The notes under the pieces were generated by a model. That model was not told where the DNA came from. It saw only the letters and a program-made list of their open reading frames with translations, and made no database searches. This document shows, piece by piece, positions 44,534 to 53,543 of a stretch of DNA of 64,000 nt (positions are counted from its first letter, which is position 1; the number at the start of each line of letters is the position of its first letter). The DNA comes from Azonexus sp. (GTDB lineage: Bacteria > Pseudomonadota > Gammaproteobacteria > Burkholderiales > Rhodocyclaceae). Position numbers and translations under genes: made by a program. The DNA lies in contig JAITMS010000088.1 of the NCBI GenBank assembly GCA_031277255.1, positions 62,001 through 126,000 on the forward strand. The letters run 5' to 3'.

Positions 44534-45697
44534 ATGAATTTCGATCTGACAGAAGAGCAGCGGATGTTGCAGGACAGTGTTCGCCGTTACGTCAACAAGT
44601 CTTATTCCTTTGAATCGCGGACCCAGCTTGTCAAGGTTGGCGGCGGCTTTTCCAGAGAAACCTGGTCGGTATTTGCTGAAATGGGTTGGCTGATGGCACC
44701 TATTCCGGAGTCATGCGGCGGACTTGGCTTCAACGCTATCGAAACCGCGTTGATCGCCGAAGAGCTGGGCCGTGGCCTCGTGCTTGAGCCTTATACCTTC
44801 TGTGCCGTGTTGCCAGTTGCCATCATGCGAGGCTGTTCAGCAGAAGCACAGAAAGAAAAACTCCTTGCTGGCATGGGTAGCGGCGAAACGATAGTCGCCG
44901 TTGCCCATAGCGAACCGGAAGCTCGTGGCTGCGTTTCTCATGTATCGACAATGGCGACGCGCCAAGCGGATGGGCGTTATGCGCTGAATGGACGCAAGAG
45001 CTTGGTCGTTGCCGCGCCCGTGGCTGACCGTATTCTGGTTGTTGCCAGAAGTAGCGGTCAGGTACGCGATGAACAAGGCATTTCCATCTTCCTCATTGAC
45101 CCGCAAAGCTCTGGCGTCCGCTGCGAACCATTCCGCTTGCTCGATGGCACGCCAGCCGCTGAGTTGGTGTTGGAAAATGTGGTGGTTTCGGCCTCAGCCC
45201 TGCTCGGTGAGGAAGGTAATGCCTTTAGCGGACTGCAACGCGCAGTCGACGAAGCCATCGTCTCACTCTGTGCCGAGATGGTTGGCGGCATGGAGGACGT
45301 CATCGCCTTATGCTCGGAGTATTTGAAAACGCGCCAGCAGTTTGGCGTCGCCATTGGTACTTTTCAGGCGCTTCAGCACCGCATGGCCGATATGGCGATT
45401 GAACTCATGCAGGCTCGGGCAATGCTGTATCGCGGGTTGGCGGTTCTTACCAACCCTGCCGCCGAGGATACCAGCCGCATCGTCTCCGGCTGCAAGGCCT
45501 TGGTGAGCAAATGCGCCAAGTTCGTCACCGCCCAAGGCATCCAGTTGCATGGTGGTTACGGCATTACCGAGGAATACCGTGTCGGCCACCATTACCGCCG
45601 TCTGGTGCTGGCCGATGCTTGGTTTGGCAATCTTGACTACCACCTAAATCGCTACGCGGGCCGCATCCAGGACGAAGCCCGTGCCTTGGCAGCCTGA
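44534..45697 (+). CDS. Acyl-CoA dehydrogenase, subunit of a second FadE pair (second)
   Basis: A 387-residue partner starting MNFDLTEEQRMLQDSV, nearly the same opening as the protein at 27126. TRQQFGVAIGTFQALQHR-type FAD helix is present; the catalytic Glu position is WFGNLDYHL, so it probably lacks a base. Together with the 43309 protein it should form a heterotetramer acting on a different intermediate from the first pair. AAGGAGCGACC precedes the ATG. Confidence 0.88.
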   Translation: MNFDLTEEQRMLQDSVRRYVNKSYSFESRTQLVKVGGGFSRETWSVFAEMGWLMAPIPESCGGLGFNAIETALIAEELGRGLVLEPYTFCAVLPVAIMRGCSAEAQKEKLLAGMGSGETIVAVAHSEPEARGCVSHVSTMATRQADGRYALNGRKSLVVAAPVADRILVVARSSGQVRDEQGISIFLIDPQSSGVRCEPFRLLDGTPAAELVLENVVVSASALLGEEGNAFSGLQRAVDEAIVSLCAEMVGGMEDVIALCSEYLKTRQQFGVAIGTFQALQHRMADMAIELMQARAMLYRGLAVLTNPAAEDTSRIVSGCKALVSKCAKFVTAQGIQLHGGYGITEEYRVGHHYRRLVLADAWFGNLDYHLNRYAGRIQDEARALAA

Positions 45698-45716
45698 AGT
45701 ATCAGGGAGTAAACGG

Positions 45717-46691
45717 ATGAAAACCGCAGTGACCGAACTCCTTGGCATCAAGTATCCGATTGTCCAAGGCGGAATGATGTGGGTTGGTCGTGCCGAATTG
45801 GCGTCGGCAGTCTCGAACGCAGGCGGTCTCGGCACCCTGACCGCCCTGACGCAGCCGACCCCTGCCGCGCTACTCGGTGAAATTGAACGCTGTCGCACCA
45901 TGACCGGCAAGCCATTCGCCGTCAATCTCACCATCTTGCCAACCGCCAGCCCGCCACCCTATGCTGATTATGTGCGAGCGATCATCGACGGCGGCGTCAA
46001 AATCGTCGAAACGGCGGGTAACTGTCCAAAAGAATTTGTTGAAAAATTCAAAAAAGCGGATGTTCGGATCGTTCACAAGTGCACTTCAGTACGTCATGCG
46101 CTGAGCGCGGAGCGTAACGGTGTTGATGTCATCAGTATTGATGGCTTCGAGTGCGCTGGTCATCCCGGTGAGGATGATATTGGTGGTCTGGTATTGATCC
46201 CGGCGGCGGTCAAGGCGCTGAAAATTCCGGTGATCGCTTCCGGCGGCATCGCCGATGGCCGTGGCTTGGCGGCAGCCTTGGTTCTGGGTGCGCAAGGCAT
46301 CAACATGGGCACCCGTTTCATGACGACAGAGGAGTCGCCGATCCATCGCAATATCAAGAAGGCACTCATCAATGGCAGCGAACGGGATACCGTGTTGATT
46401 TTCCGCACCCTGAAGAATTCAGGTCGGGTCTTCAGGAACCGCGTCTCCGAAGAAGTGGTGAGCATCGAGCGACGGCTAGGCGGTTGCACCTTCGATGACG
46501 TGCGCCCTTTGGTGGCTGGCGCTCGCGGGCGGGCAGCACTGGAATCCGGTGACATTGAGAGCGGGCTGGTGTGGGGAAGTCAGGCAATCGGCTTGATGAG
46601 TGACATTCCCACTTGCGGCGAACTACTCGAACGCATGGCGCGCGAGTGTCGTGAGCAACTCGCCCAAGCTCAAGGCTATATGGCGGAATAA
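45717..46691 (+). CDS. Nitronate monooxygenase/IpdC-type flavin oxidoreductase
   Basis: A 324-residue FMN TIM-barrel protein beginning MKTAVTELLGIKYPIVQGG. HKCTSVRHALSAE, DGFECAGHPGEDD and SGGIADGRGLAAALVLG are shared with the paralogues at 5044 and 11998. Start ATG 45717 follows GGGAG; the frame from 45681 lies in the dehydrogenase gene. Fourth copy of the family, here next to a FadE pair rather than crotonases. Confidence 0.88.
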   Translation: MKTAVTELLGIKYPIVQGGMMWVGRAELASAVSNAGGLGTLTALTQPTPAALLGEIERCRTMTGKPFAVNLTILPTASPPPYADYVRAIIDGGVKIVETAGNCPKEFVEKFKKADVRIVHKCTSVRHALSAERNGVDVISIDGFECAGHPGEDDIGGLVLIPAAVKALKIPVIASGGIADGRGLAAALVLGAQGINMGTRFMTTEESPIHRNIKKALINGSERDTVLIFRTLKNSGRVFRNRVSEEVVSIERRLGGCTFDDVRPLVAGARGRAALESGDIESGLVWGSQAIGLMSDIPTCGELLERMARECREQLAQAQGYMAE

Positions 46692-46699
46692 TCCATACC

Positions 46700-47698
46700 A
46701 TGACAGAAATAACTGGAGATGGTACAGGCAACATACATTTGCCTGCGCGGACGATTCCCATTCCTCATTCCATCAGCCCCGCGGCCCGGCAATTCCTGAC
46801 TCTGCCCCATACTCCGATTGAATGGCCATGTGGCAGCGATCCAGCGGTCTGGAAAGCGTTCCTTGCCCAATGCGATGCGACATTGGCTGTTCGTTTCAGT
46901 TTTATGAAACCGTTTCCCGGTAGCGTCGAGTCAGAGGCTCTGGGCGGTGCACCGACATTCAAACTGACGCCAGGCGGCGTGCCAACCGCCAATCAGGGCC
47001 ATGCCATTCTTTACGTCCACGGTGGCGGCTTCGTGATGGGTGGCGGCGAACTGGCAGCCAAGGCGGCGCAGGTCTATGCGCTCAAGTGCGGCATGGTCGT
47101 GTATGCGGTTGACTATCGTTTGGCTCCAGATCATCCGTATCCAGCGGCATTGGACGATGTGGTTGCCGCCTATCGAGGTTTGCTTGACCGCTATGTCCCG
47201 GAAAAGACAGCCATTATCGGTATTTCGGCGGGTGGCGGGCTGGTTGCTTCGGCACTCCTGAAAGTACGCGATGCCGGTATGCCCTTGCCGGCGGCGGCGG
47301 TTTTGTTGACGCCAGAATGCGACCTGACGGAAAGCGGCGACAGCTTCGAGACCCTGCGCGATCTTGATGTCATTCTCCACCGGCGTCCGACGGCACCGAC
47401 GCTCCTTTACGCGGCAGGGCACGATCTGCGCGACCCCATGCTGTCCCCCTTGTTTGGCGACTTTACCCGTGGCTTTCCGCCAACTCTGCTGATTTCGGGA
47501 ACGCGGGACTTGTTTCTGTCGAATACGGTGCGGCTGCACCGCGCGCTACGCCGTGCCGGTGCTCATGCCGATTTGCACGTCTTTGAAGCCATGCCGCATG
47601 GCGGATTCTATGGTGCACCGGAAGATGCCGATTCACTGGCCGAACAGATTCGCTTTCTGCACTGTTGTTGGAGTATGAGGGCGTCGCCGCCAATCTAG
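46700..47698 (+). CDS. Alpha/beta hydrolase, hormone-sensitive-lipase type esterase
   Basis: A 332-residue esterase. HGGGF is the oxyanion motif of the HSL family, the nucleophile Ser is in GISAGGG, Asp is in SGTRDLFL, and His is in MPHGGF. It starts 8 bp after the flavin oxidoreductase gene and is the last intact gene of the forward operon. Typical substrates are short acyl esters; here it might remove an ester group from the substrate or a side product. Confidence 0.9.
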   Translation: MTEITGDGTGNIHLPARTIPIPHSISPAARQFLTLPHTPIEWPCGSDPAVWKAFLAQCDATLAVRFSFMKPFPGSVESEALGGAPTFKLTPGGVPTANQGHAILYVHGGGFVMGGGELAAKAAQVYALKCGMVVYAVDYRLAPDHPYPAALDDVVAAYRGLLDRYVPEKTAIIGISAGGGLVASALLKVRDAGMPLPAAAVLLTPECDLTESGDSFETLRDLDVILHRRPTAPTLLYAAGHDLRDPMLSPLFGDFTRGFPPTLLISGTRDLFLSNTVRLHRALRRAGAHADLHVFEAMPHGGFYGAPEDADSLAEQIRFLHCCWSMRASPPI

Positions 47699-48152
47699 GC
47701 TCAAGGTTTTTTGGTCAGCGCCGCCAATTTTTCAGGTGTGCAATGGGATCAATATTCTGCTCAGATCGGAAAACTGTTTTGCAGGCGTGGCTGGTAACGT
47801 GCCGTGGCGTGCAATGATTTTCGATCATAACGCGGACAATTGGAGACAATGCGGGTAGCCATGCATAACGTGCTGATCGACAATCGCAAAAAATTACTTC
47901 TTGCTGCGAGGGAATTGTTTCTTGAACAAGGCTATAAGGCCAGTGTGGATGCCATCATTGATCGTGCTGGAGTGGCGCGGCAGACGTTTTACAACCACTT
48001 CAAGAGTAAGAAAAATCTATTTGCCGAGGCGGCAAAGCGCTATTCTCTCGAAGTCGTCGTATATCTTGATGGTGATGCGGAGGATCTGCGAGGGAGCTTG
48101 ATAAGGTTCTCCCAAGCGTACCGCAGCATGATGCTTAGCCCTGATGGTATTG

Positions 48153-48162
48153 CTTTCTATCG
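48153..48162 (+). repeat. Target-site duplication, left copy
   Basis: CTTTCTATCG directly precedes the left inverted repeat of the insertion and is repeated exactly at 49424-49433. Confidence 0.9.
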
Positions 48163-49423
48163 CAGGGCCAGAGCATCAAATCACCCGTAATTTCAACACG
48201 GTACTGAGATAATCCGGATTCCATGCGGCGGCCTTTCGTTTTTTGGGGAGGCTGATGCGCGGGAGGTATCAGCACGAAAGAGGTTGATAGCCAGGCGGCG
48301 CAAGAAGGAGAAGTTGAGCGCGGCGTTGCGCAAGCGGATGGGACTTGCATCCTCGCCAAAGGTCACATCCAGACACCAGTGCAGCGCATTCTCGATGCCC
48401 CAGTGTGTGCGTACGGCATGGAGAATACGCCGACTGTCGGCAGGCAAGGAACTGATGACGTAACGTTTCTCGGTTTCGACTCGACCGGCGATGCTTCGCG
48501 TCGATTCGATCACAGCCACTGAAGACAGCTTCGGCCAGCGGGTTTTGAGTTCCAGAAGATCAAGCCAGTCCAATTCACCCACGGCCAGACAACACCGGGT
48601 TTCGCTGCGCCCATGCCCTTTGTCCAGCGTCTCATGGCGCGAGGCGATCCGTTTGGGATAGCCCGGCGCATTCAGGCTCCCAAAGAAATCACGCAAGGCT
48701 TCGGCCAGTCGGGGCTGGTTATCCTTGACCGCCAGAACATAGTCGCCACCACCCGCGGTAATCTGTTGCGCGATGGCTGTCTGACATCCCATCGCATCCA
48801 TCGTCACGACCGCCCCCTCCAGGGCCAGGGTCGGCAAGAGTTCTTCGATGGCCGTGATTTCGTTGGACTTCTCGGCACAGGGGCGTTGCCCCAGGGTGAG
48901 GCCGTATTCCGCCGCGTAGGCCGAGACTTGATGCAGCGATCTCAGTCCGCGCCCAACCCGCCCCGATCCCCGCAAGGTTTTGCCGTCAATGGCGATGATC
49001 CGTCCCGTGACCGCCGGACAGAGGTCTGCCATCCATTCTTCAAAGCGTTGTTCCAATTCGGCAGGGGATAAGGCTTCAAAGACCCGCCGTATGGTGTCGT
49101 GACCGGGTATCCCGTTGCGTAGCGGCAGGTATTTCCGCAACCAGCCCTCTCGCGCTCGTCCCCAATCTTCAATGTCATCCCAGCCTTCGGCTCCCGACAT
49201 CACCGCACAGAGCGCCAATACAACGATGTCTACCAGATCATGTTCTGTCCGCCCTTCGACCCGTTTATCCGGCAGCCCGGCAAACCGCGCAACCAACGCC
49301 GCTACCCCTTCGTCTTGCTTCATCTCTACGCCCAAATATCAAGAGTAGACGCCTTTCTTCAGAGGTTTACAAGCCCCCTTTGTAAGCTATTGAAGGTTAA
49401 CGAGTTTTGATGCTCCGGCCCTG
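48163..49423 (-). mobile_element. ISAs1-family insertion sequence
   Basis: A 1261-bp element bounded by 18-bp inverted repeats, CAGGGCCAGAGCATCAAA at the left and the complement of CAGGGCCGGAGCATCAAA at the right, differing in one base. A 10-bp direct repeat flanks it. One transposase gene fills it. Exact flanks and an intact transposase indicate a recent insertion that may still be mobile. Confidence 0.93.
48193..49323 (-). CDS. ISAs1-family transposase
   Basis: About 376 residues of a DDE transposase. The N-terminal H-repeat-associated region reads DKRVEGRTEHDLVDIVVLAL and is typical of ISAs1; IAIDGKTLRGSG holds the first catalytic Asp, VVTMDAMGCQ the second, and WGIENALHWCLDVTFGED the C-terminal Glu region. 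The frame is intact. ATG 49323 (MKQDEGV) is preferred over the upstream TTG at 49335. Confidence 0.93.
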   Translation of the reverse strand: MKQDEGVAALVARFAGLPDKRVEGRTEHDLVDIVVLALCAVMSGAEGWDDIEDWGRAREGWLRKYLPLRNGIPGHDTIRRVFEALSPAELEQRFEEWMADLCPAVTGRIIAIDGKTLRGSGRVGRGLRSLHQVSAYAAEYGLTLGQRPCAEKSNEITAIEELLPTLALEGAVVTMDAMGCQTAIAQQITAGGGDYVLAVKDNQPRLAEALRDFFGSLNAPGYPKRIASRHETLDKGHGRSETRCCLAVGELDWLDLLELKTRWPKLSSVAVIESTRSIAGRVETEKRYVISSLPADSRRILHAVRTHWGIENALHWCLDVTFGEDASPIRLRNAALNFSFLRRLAINLFRADTSRASASPKNERPPHGIRIISVPC

Positions 49424-49433
49424 CTTTCTATCG
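49424..49433 (+). repeat. Target-site duplication, right copy
   Basis: CTTTCTATCG follows the right end of the element, identical to 48153-48162. Confidence 0.9.
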
Positions 49434-49820
49434 TACGGTGTGCAGCCAGTCATCGCGTTTTCCAGAACTGGTGCGGGAACTGTACGAACACGGCCCTGGT
49501 CAGGTCGTTGCGCGCGTGGCGGAATTTCTCGATCGGGCCATGGAGCGAGGCAGCTTACGCTGCGTCGATCCCGTGTTTGCGGCGGAATTGCTGTTGGCGA
49601 TGGTACTCGGTCAGGATCGAACGAAATGCCTGTTTGGTATCGAGTTCAAGCCGGTGGATGAAACATCAAGGCTGGATTGCATTGTGGGTGGTTTTTTGTC
49701 GATTTTGACAGAGGTATCTCATCCAGCGGATCACCATCGAAATCGGGTTGTTTCGGCATAGATTTCGAATGCTTCTTTGACGGAGAGAGAGCGTTACGAT
49801 GACTCTTTTCGGAGGTCTTC

Positions 49821-50145
49821 ATGGATGACGTATCTCAATCTCAGGTATCTCGTACGACGCGCAAGATACTCGGTTACAAGAGGTGTTTGGCCCGCGTGCA
49901 CGACAACATTGAGCGACCGCGCTGCCTCTGCGTTCCAGGTGGCGTCGAGATGCGTGTTGGGGCGTGGCGCCGCGTCAGCGCATGAGCCTGCGCGCGTTGA
50001 CGCACTTTCTCTTTGAGCGGGCAGGTTTCACCGTTGGTTACCGGCGATGGCTGGCAAGCGCAATCAGGGGGTGCTATGTGCTCCACTCGAACATGATCGC
50101 TTGGTCGAGCTTGTTCGCTGGGATGAACGCCATCGCTTGGCGTAG
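49821..50145 (+). pseudogene. Frameshifted remnant of a DUF1173 protein
   Basis: Three consecutive frames together spell part of a DUF1173 protein, a family found on plasmids and integrative elements. ATG 49821 after GGAGG gives ...RPRCLCVPGGVEM... and stops at 49983; the next frame gives MSLRALTHFLFERAGF; the third gives HRWLPAMAGKRNQGVL and stops at 50143. Much of the family length is missing. The 195 bp up to the toxin gene show no gene. Confidence 0.65.
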
Positions 50146-50340
50146 TACACCGACATGAACCAGAAGTACCGGCCACAGAATCTTGACGCCGTGGGTGTGG
50201 CATCGGTTGCCCGCTGAAAACGCGCGATAGCCTTGGCTACTCTGAGACGAACTCATGAAGCCGGTTCAGCGTGGCGCCGCCACCCCACAGCGTGATGTTG
50301 GCATGATGCGGCGCCAGTTTACCCAGCACAGTCTTTCTTG

Positions 50341-50616
50341 TTACCGATCCTCTCGGGTATGCCACAGCCGCAGCACGTAGATGGTCGCCCCCTGAATTTC
50401 GTAGCGAATTTCGTACTTTCCGGCCAGAATTCGCCGTACCTCACGCGGCTCGCAGTGGAAAAGTTGCTCGCCGATGCGTGGGTTGGTCAGCAGAATGCAC
50501 GGAGCCTTGGTCAGCGCTTGCGCCGCCCGCACGGCGGCGGGCTTGTTCACCGGAGCCAGGAATTCATACAAGCGCACCAAATCGGAAAGCGCCTTACTGG
50601 TCCACTTCAGCTCCAT
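50341..50616 (-). CDS. RelE/ParE-type toxin
   Basis: About 91 residues starting MELKWTSKALSDLVRLYEFL, with VRRILAGKYEIRYEI and VLRLWHTRE, the hallmarks of the RelE/ParE fold. Such toxins cut mRNA at the ribosome or poison gyrase. ATG 50616 overlaps the antitoxin stop (TGATG), so the two are translationally coupled. A longer frame to 50664 lies inside the antitoxin gene. Usual role on mobile elements is stabilisation. Confidence 0.87.
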   Translation of the reverse strand: MELKWTSKALSDLVRLYEFLAPVNKPAAVRAAQALTKAPCILLTNPRIGEQLFHCEPREVRRILAGKYEIRYEIQGATIYVLRLWHTREDR

Positions 50617-50885
50617 CAACGCGGCGTCGACAGCGGCTGGTCGGCGCCAAGGCTCTCTGCCCATGCTTGCACGGCTTGGTGGTCGATGACCCGGCCAGCG
50701 TCCACGTCAGCCAGCGCCTCTTGGGTCAGTCGGTCGCGTTCCTCTTCTTGGGCGATCCAGACGGACAGCGCCTGCTTCATGATCCAGCCACGCGAGCGTT
50801 CAAGCCGTGATGCGATCTGATCCACCTTGTTGGCCAGCAGAAGCGGTACGTGTGCGGTCAGAACTTTGGTTGCTGCTTGCGTCAT
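50616..50885 (-). CDS. Ribbon-helix-helix antitoxin (CopG/ParD type)
   Basis: An 89-residue protein. The N-terminal part, LTAHVPLLLANKVDQIASRL, then ERSRGWIMKQAL, is a ribbon-helix-helix DNA-binding domain; the acidic C-terminal half should wrap the toxin. ATG 50885 follows GGAGGTGT. It would repress its own promoter through the palindrome directly upstream. Confidence 0.87.
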   Translation of the reverse strand: MTQAATKVLTAHVPLLLANKVDQIASRLERSRGWIMKQALSVWIAQEEERDRLTQEALADVDAGRVIDHQAVQAWAESLGADQPLSTPR

Positions 50886-50914
50886 GCCACACCTCCTTTT
50901 CGATGTGATTTGAT

Positions 50915-50945
50915 ATTTAATTAATCATAATGATTTATATTAAAT
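50915..50945. promoter_or_regulatory. Autoregulatory operator of the toxin-antitoxin operon
   Basis: AATCATAATGATT at 50923-50935 is a perfect 13-bp palindrome nested between outer arms ATTTAAT (50915-50921) and ATTAAAT (50939-50945). It lies 30-60 bp before the antitoxin start, the usual place for RHH autoregulation. Confidence 0.5.
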
Positions 50946-52308
50946 CGAGCAACAAAAATGACTGGTGAGGCTTATCGTACAATTTTTCCATTTCGTGAAC
51001 TGACCCAAAAACGACTCATCAACCACGAAAAACGAATACCTTTGAATTTACACTTGGTCAGCAGGTCTGCATCAATCCGTCAGCATTCACCGGCTGGCGC
51101 TTCATCGCCGAGACCGGCCCGGTGCTTGGCCTGTGGTACAGTTGCTTGAGCCAACATCGCCCCTAAATAGGTACCGACAGCCCTGACCCGGTTGTGGTCG
51201 GCAAGCTATGCGGCAGCTATCCTCGCCCCCGGCGACGGCTTGGGCGAATTCCAGCGCCGCGATACGTTCCAGCGTGTTCAACGGCACATGGCGCAGTCGG
51301 CCCCCTTCGCCTCTTCCTTGATCCGCACATACTGGTCGGCCTCACGTTGTTCGGGAGGCAACCCGTGACCTCAAACGGAATCCCTTGCTTCAGCGCAGGC
51401 GCGGATTCCGGCGCGCCCGCGATGCGTGGTCTGTTGCTTCGGCATGACGCGCGACCACGAGCGCGTCGGCCTACCCAGTGGTTCGTCGGCACGGCGCCCA
51501 AAGCGCAGTTACCAACTCGGTCGGTCTTAAAAATGAACATGTTGATCCGTCCCGCATCCGCATTTCTGCGTTCGTCGGGTGTTGGGATGAAGCCCAGCCT
51601 CGCAGGGCATGGGCGACATCGGCGCGAAGGTCGGGCCTTTTGCGCATCTGGATGGATCAGTCCTCGATTTCGTAGCGTCATCCCCCTGCATGGGTCTGTC
51701 CCTTGACCGAAAAGTCCAGGACAGTGTCAGGTTCACGAGCGGCGACGCACGGGGAGCCGACAAGGGCAAACACAGCCGTGCGCTGCGCCAGTGGCGCGTG
51801 CTCGAAAGGATGACGGGAACAGCGGGAAGGCATCAAGCGCCAACCGCGAAAAACTGCTCGAACGTAATGCTCGTTCTCAGGGAACGTCTGGCAGCGGACT
51901 GCCAGCAATGCCATGCGTTACGCTACGGGTTGAACAACTTCGGGCATGGACTCAGAGGGCCGTGCCGAGTCCGGCTCAGGGGCCGGGACTTGAAGGGCGG
52001 GTAACGACCGCAACGCCTATGCCCCACGAAGGAGCAGACCAGGATGGCCTCGGGAGCCTGTAGTTGACACCGGATATGGCGGCATCGTCAACGGTGGACC
52101 ACCCGGCAGCAGTCGAAACGGCGGGTATTGCGAGTGGCACTTGAAATCGGGATTCCAGGGCCGTTTATCTTGCGAAAAGACGCCTGAATGAGCCGGTGAG
52201 CGGGCTTGACATCCCTTTGCCTGGCCTCTGGTTTCGACCGGCAACATTTCGCTGCCGTTCCGCACTAGGTTCTGTGGTGCGTCCTGAGACTGTGGTCTTG
52301 ATCTGGCG
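50946..52308. other. 1.36-kb stretch without a supported gene
   Basis: Six-frame reading gives only short, mutually overlapping frames rich in Arg, Pro and Cys, with no recognisable family and poor ribosome sites. A reverse frame near 51250 (LNTLERIAALEFAQAVAGGE) hints at a decayed protein. The GC-rich, gene-free character before the ParM operon would suit an origin-like or transfer region or dead element DNA, but I can show neither. Confidence 0.4.
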
Positions 52309-52514
52309 AAATCCAGTGAGAGCGTAGTGCGACACGGGATGCGCAGCGGCGTGCCTGTTCGCGGCGTCGGCTTCCATCGCAAGCCAGTTCGATTGGCGTG
52401 CGACCACAGTCCAGGCTGACTGCGAGAACAAGACATTCCGGGGTGAATTCCGTGTGGATCGGTCGCATCGACAAACCGATGCTGGCCGCTGGCAAACTTT
52501 CTCAGGAGCGTCCT
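52309..52514 (+). repeat. Duplicated leader, copy A (before the ParM operon)
   Basis: This leader shares several blocks, in the same order, with 58763-58921: AAATCCAGTG, GACACGG, GAGGCTGATTGCGAG (here CAGGCTGACTGCGAG), GAATTCYGTGTGGA, CGCATCG and GATGCTGG, ending with AGGAG and an ATGGA start. This copy is about 50 bp longer in the middle. Probably a promoter or regulatory leader shared by two operons of the element. Confidence 0.6.
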
Positions 52515-53543
52515 ATGGAACTTGTGGTCAGAGCGGTGGATGTCGGCTTCGGCAACACCAAATACATCAGCAACGTCGCCGACGGTGAGATCCGCTGCGC
52601 GAGTTTTCCGTCGATTGCCTATCCGAGCATGCGCGAGCCTTCAGCCCAGCCCGGGTTCGAGCGCCGCAAGACGGTGGCGATCCCGATCAACGGCCTGTTC
52701 TACGAGGTCGGCCCGGAGGTCGAGTTGGCTGCGGACGTGTTCCGGGCTACCCAGATGCACGACCGCTACATCGAGACGCCCGAGTACATGGCGTTGCTGC
52801 GCGGTGCCTTGGCGATGATGAAGGTGCCTGCCATTGATCTCCTGGTCGTCGGTCTGCCCGTCGCCGCGCTCACGACGAAGAAGAGTGCGCTTGAGAAACT
52901 GGTTACTGGAACGCACGACATCGGCAACGGCAAGACCGTCGTCGTGCATAAGGCGCTGGCCATAGCTCAGCCACAGGGCGCTCTGGTGGACTTCGCGATA
53001 CAGCACCAGAAGCTCTCGACGATTGAGCGGGAGCAGAGCCTGATCATTGATCCCGGATCACGGACTTTCGACTGGTTGGTCGCGCGGGGCATGCGCCTGG
53101 TGCAGAACAAGAGCCATTCGGTCAACCGTGGGGTGTCGGAGATGCTGCAAGCCATCGCGGCCGAGATCAGCATGGACATCGGCACGCCGTACAACGATAT
53201 TGATGCGATCGATTGGGCATTGCGCACCGGCAAGAACCCGGTGATTTTTCAGAAGGCCTATGGCATTTCGCGGGCCATGCCAATGGCGCATTCAATCGCA
53301 CAGCAGGCCGTGGCGTCGATGATGCGCTGGGTAGAGGCGAGTTACAGCTTTCAGAACATCATCTTGGTCGGCGGCGGCGCTTACCTGTTCAGGAAGGCGA
53401 TCAAGGAGGCGTTCCCGAAACACAAGATACTGGAGGTGAAAGACCCTCTGCACGCGAATGTCAGGGGGTTCCAGGTTGCCGGGATGAACCACGCGCCGAA
53501 GCTCTTCTCCACGCTCGCTTCCGCAGCTCAGGGAGGCGCGTGA
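52515..53543 (+). CDS. ParM/StbA-like actin-fold segregation ATPase
   Basis: A 342-residue actin-like ATPase. VDVGFGNTKYI is phosphate loop 1, IIDPGSRTFDWLV loop 2, and ILVGGGAYLFRKAI the adenosine loop. Plasmid and ICE proteins of this family (ParM/StbA, PRTRC protein D) polymerise to move DNA copies apart. CAGGAG lies seven bases before ATG 52515; the frame further upstream has no good start. The small gene following by TGATG overlap is likely its adaptor. Confidence 0.87.
   Translation: MELVVRAVDVGFGNTKYISNVADGEIRCASFPSIAYPSMREPSAQPGFERRKTVAIPINGLFYEVGPEVELAADVFRATQMHDRYIETPEYMALLRGALAMMKVPAIDLLVVGLPVAALTTKKSALEKLVTGTHDIGNGKTVVVHKALAIAQPQGALVDFAIQHQKLSTIEREQSLIIDPGSRTFDWLVARGMRLVQNKSHSVNRGVSEMLQAIAAEISMDIGTPYNDIDAIDWALRTGKNPVIFQKAYGISRAMPMAHSIAQQAVASMMRWVEASYSFQNIILVGGGAYLFRKAIKEAFPKHKILEVKDPLHANVRGFQVAGMNHAPKLFSTLASAAQGGA

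Larger units (their letters stand above)
47849..49761 (+). pseudogene. TetR-family regulator interrupted by an insertion sequence
   Basis: The 5' part (47849-48162) encodes a TetR helix-turn-helix: RKKLLLAARELFLEQGYKA, then VARQTFYNHFKSKKNLF. It runs into the insertion after FYR. The 3' part (49434-49761) continues in the same frame with TVCSQSSRFPELVREL and ends at a TAG. Deleting 48163-49433 (element plus one duplicate) rejoins codon CG|T and yields one protein of about 213 residues, the normal TetR length. The likely target is the 15-bp palindrome found at four island promoters. A TGAT...ATCA repeat lies at about 47814-47826 before it. As it stands the regulator lacks its ligand domain and is probably inactive. 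Confidence 0.88.

Noticed and set aside
47849..48190. A complete short TetR gene ending at 48190
   Set aside because: The last codons come from the insertion end, and the C-terminal domain continues in frame after the element.
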